DNA from: Fibrobacter sp. UWB11 | GTDB taxonomy: Bacteria > Fibrobacterota > Fibrobacteria > Fibrobacterales > Fibrobacteraceae | Direction: 5' to 3' | DNA length: 64,000 bases | NCBI RefSeq assembly: GCF_900143015.1 | Contig: NZ_FSRT01000003.1 | Coordinates: 428,209-492,208, forward strand | Shown here: positions 63,604 to 64,000 of the stretch, piece by piece | Layout of the letters: every line of letters starts with the position of its first letter | Position numbering within the stretch: the first letter of the stretch is position 1 | Program-made: the position numbers and the translations under genes | The notes under the pieces: model-generated | The model's input: the letters and a program-made list of their open reading frames with translations, nothing else | Database searches by the model: none | Told to the model about the DNA's origin: nothing

Positions 63604-63852
63604 TTTTAATGTAAAAAAACAAAAATATTTAAAAAAAAAGAAATCTTTTGGCAAAAAATTGTGTATAGAAATTCTTCTTTCGCGAATAATTCAAAAAAGC
63701 ACTCCCCAAAACGGATTAAAAACAACGTATTAGGAGCATTTTAGTCGTAAAATCAAGAACAAAATAATTGCCAAAGGACAGTACTGCCGCAACGGGAATG
63801 CCGGCGCACGGCGGGACTGCGTAACTCGCGAGATCACGCGAGCTATAAAAAA
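63604..63852. other. Spacer between the fibro-slime gene and the rRNA operon
   Basis: No gene seen. It is AT-rich near 63604-63770. The right part is GC-rich and holds a perfect inverted repeat CTCGCG-AGATCA-CGCGAG (63825-63842), probably a processing or REP-like structure in the rRNA operon trailer. A reading frame over 63716-63940 overlaps the 5S gene and is spurious. Confidence 0.5.
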
Positions 63853-63891
63853 AAGAAAAAGCCCCGCTCGCCGTGTTTCGGCAAGCGGGGC
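63853..63891 (-). terminator. rRNA operon terminator
   Basis: Strong stem GCCCCGCTTGCCG / CGGCGAGCGGGGC read on the minus strand (63861-63891, one mismatch region, loop AAACA), followed by TTTTTCTTTTTTTTAT. It ends the transcript of the 5S gene. Confidence 0.9.
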
Positions 63892-63897
63892 GTGAAT

Positions 63898-64000
<103 letters not shown>

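Overview
The window looks like chromosomal DNA of a Fibrobacter species (Fibrobacterota, FCB group). The main clues are protein families first named from Fibrobacter succinogenes: lipoproteins with FISUMP ('Fibrobacter succinogenes major paralogous') domains joined by poly-serine linkers, and very large secreted proteins with the fibro-slime motif (GDDDVWVFINN). Promoter-like elements of the Bacteroidota type (TAnnTTTG) lie just upstream of several start codons. The genus is inferred from these families, not from a database match.

Layout. 1-8985: a minus-strand operon of four tandem paralogous lipoproteins carrying 3, 5, 8 and 8 copies of a C-(Y/F)xC-W module, followed by a nitroreductase cut by the window edge. 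9052-13343: a secreted beta-helix repeat protein followed by a 50-residue peptide gene. 13478-17110: arginine and folate metabolism (argA-type synthase, FKBP isomerase, a small membrane peptide, folD). 17160-22931: accessory genes, namely an AlgJ/AlgX-like SGNH protein, an AT-rich orphan, a SIR2-like protein, a FISUMP lipoprotein with collagen-like repeats, and a histidine phosphatase with a PAP2 phosphatase. 23603-31246: acetate kinase, a 1024-residue surface protein with cadherin/Ig-like domains, an ABC-F ATPase and an outer-membrane barrel. 31338-38942: housekeeping and stress genes, namely nuoA, a FISUMP lipoprotein, TrkH/TrkA potassium uptake, a PerR-like regulator, a rubrerythrin behind a PerR-box promoter, aroC and an LpxK-like kinase.

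39026-50113 is a plus-strand envelope block: two multi-FISUMP lipoproteins, a RavA/MoxR-like ATPase without its Walker A lysine, a CsgG/PEGA-like barrel protein, a fibro-slime protein and a membrane-anchored transglycosylase-like protein without the catalytic Glu. 50110-54493 holds small envelope proteins, a second ABC-F ATPase and a periplasmic protein. 54778-63549 holds two giant paralogous fibro-slime proteins, each with its own promoter and terminator. The window ends in the 3' part of a 5S rRNA gene on the minus strand, so an rRNA operon lies just beyond position 64000.

How it fits together: much of the window makes surface material (lipoproteins, fibro-slime proteins, repeat proteins). 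Several of these proteins end in a C-terminal module resembling type IX secretion tails or FlgD-like Ig domains. The best candidates for something undescribed are the four-lipoprotein ladder, the beta-helix protein with its small peptide, and the degenerate RavA-like and transglycosylase-like proteins in the 42-50 kb envelope block. No tRNA, CRISPR array, insertion sequence or prophage was recognised.
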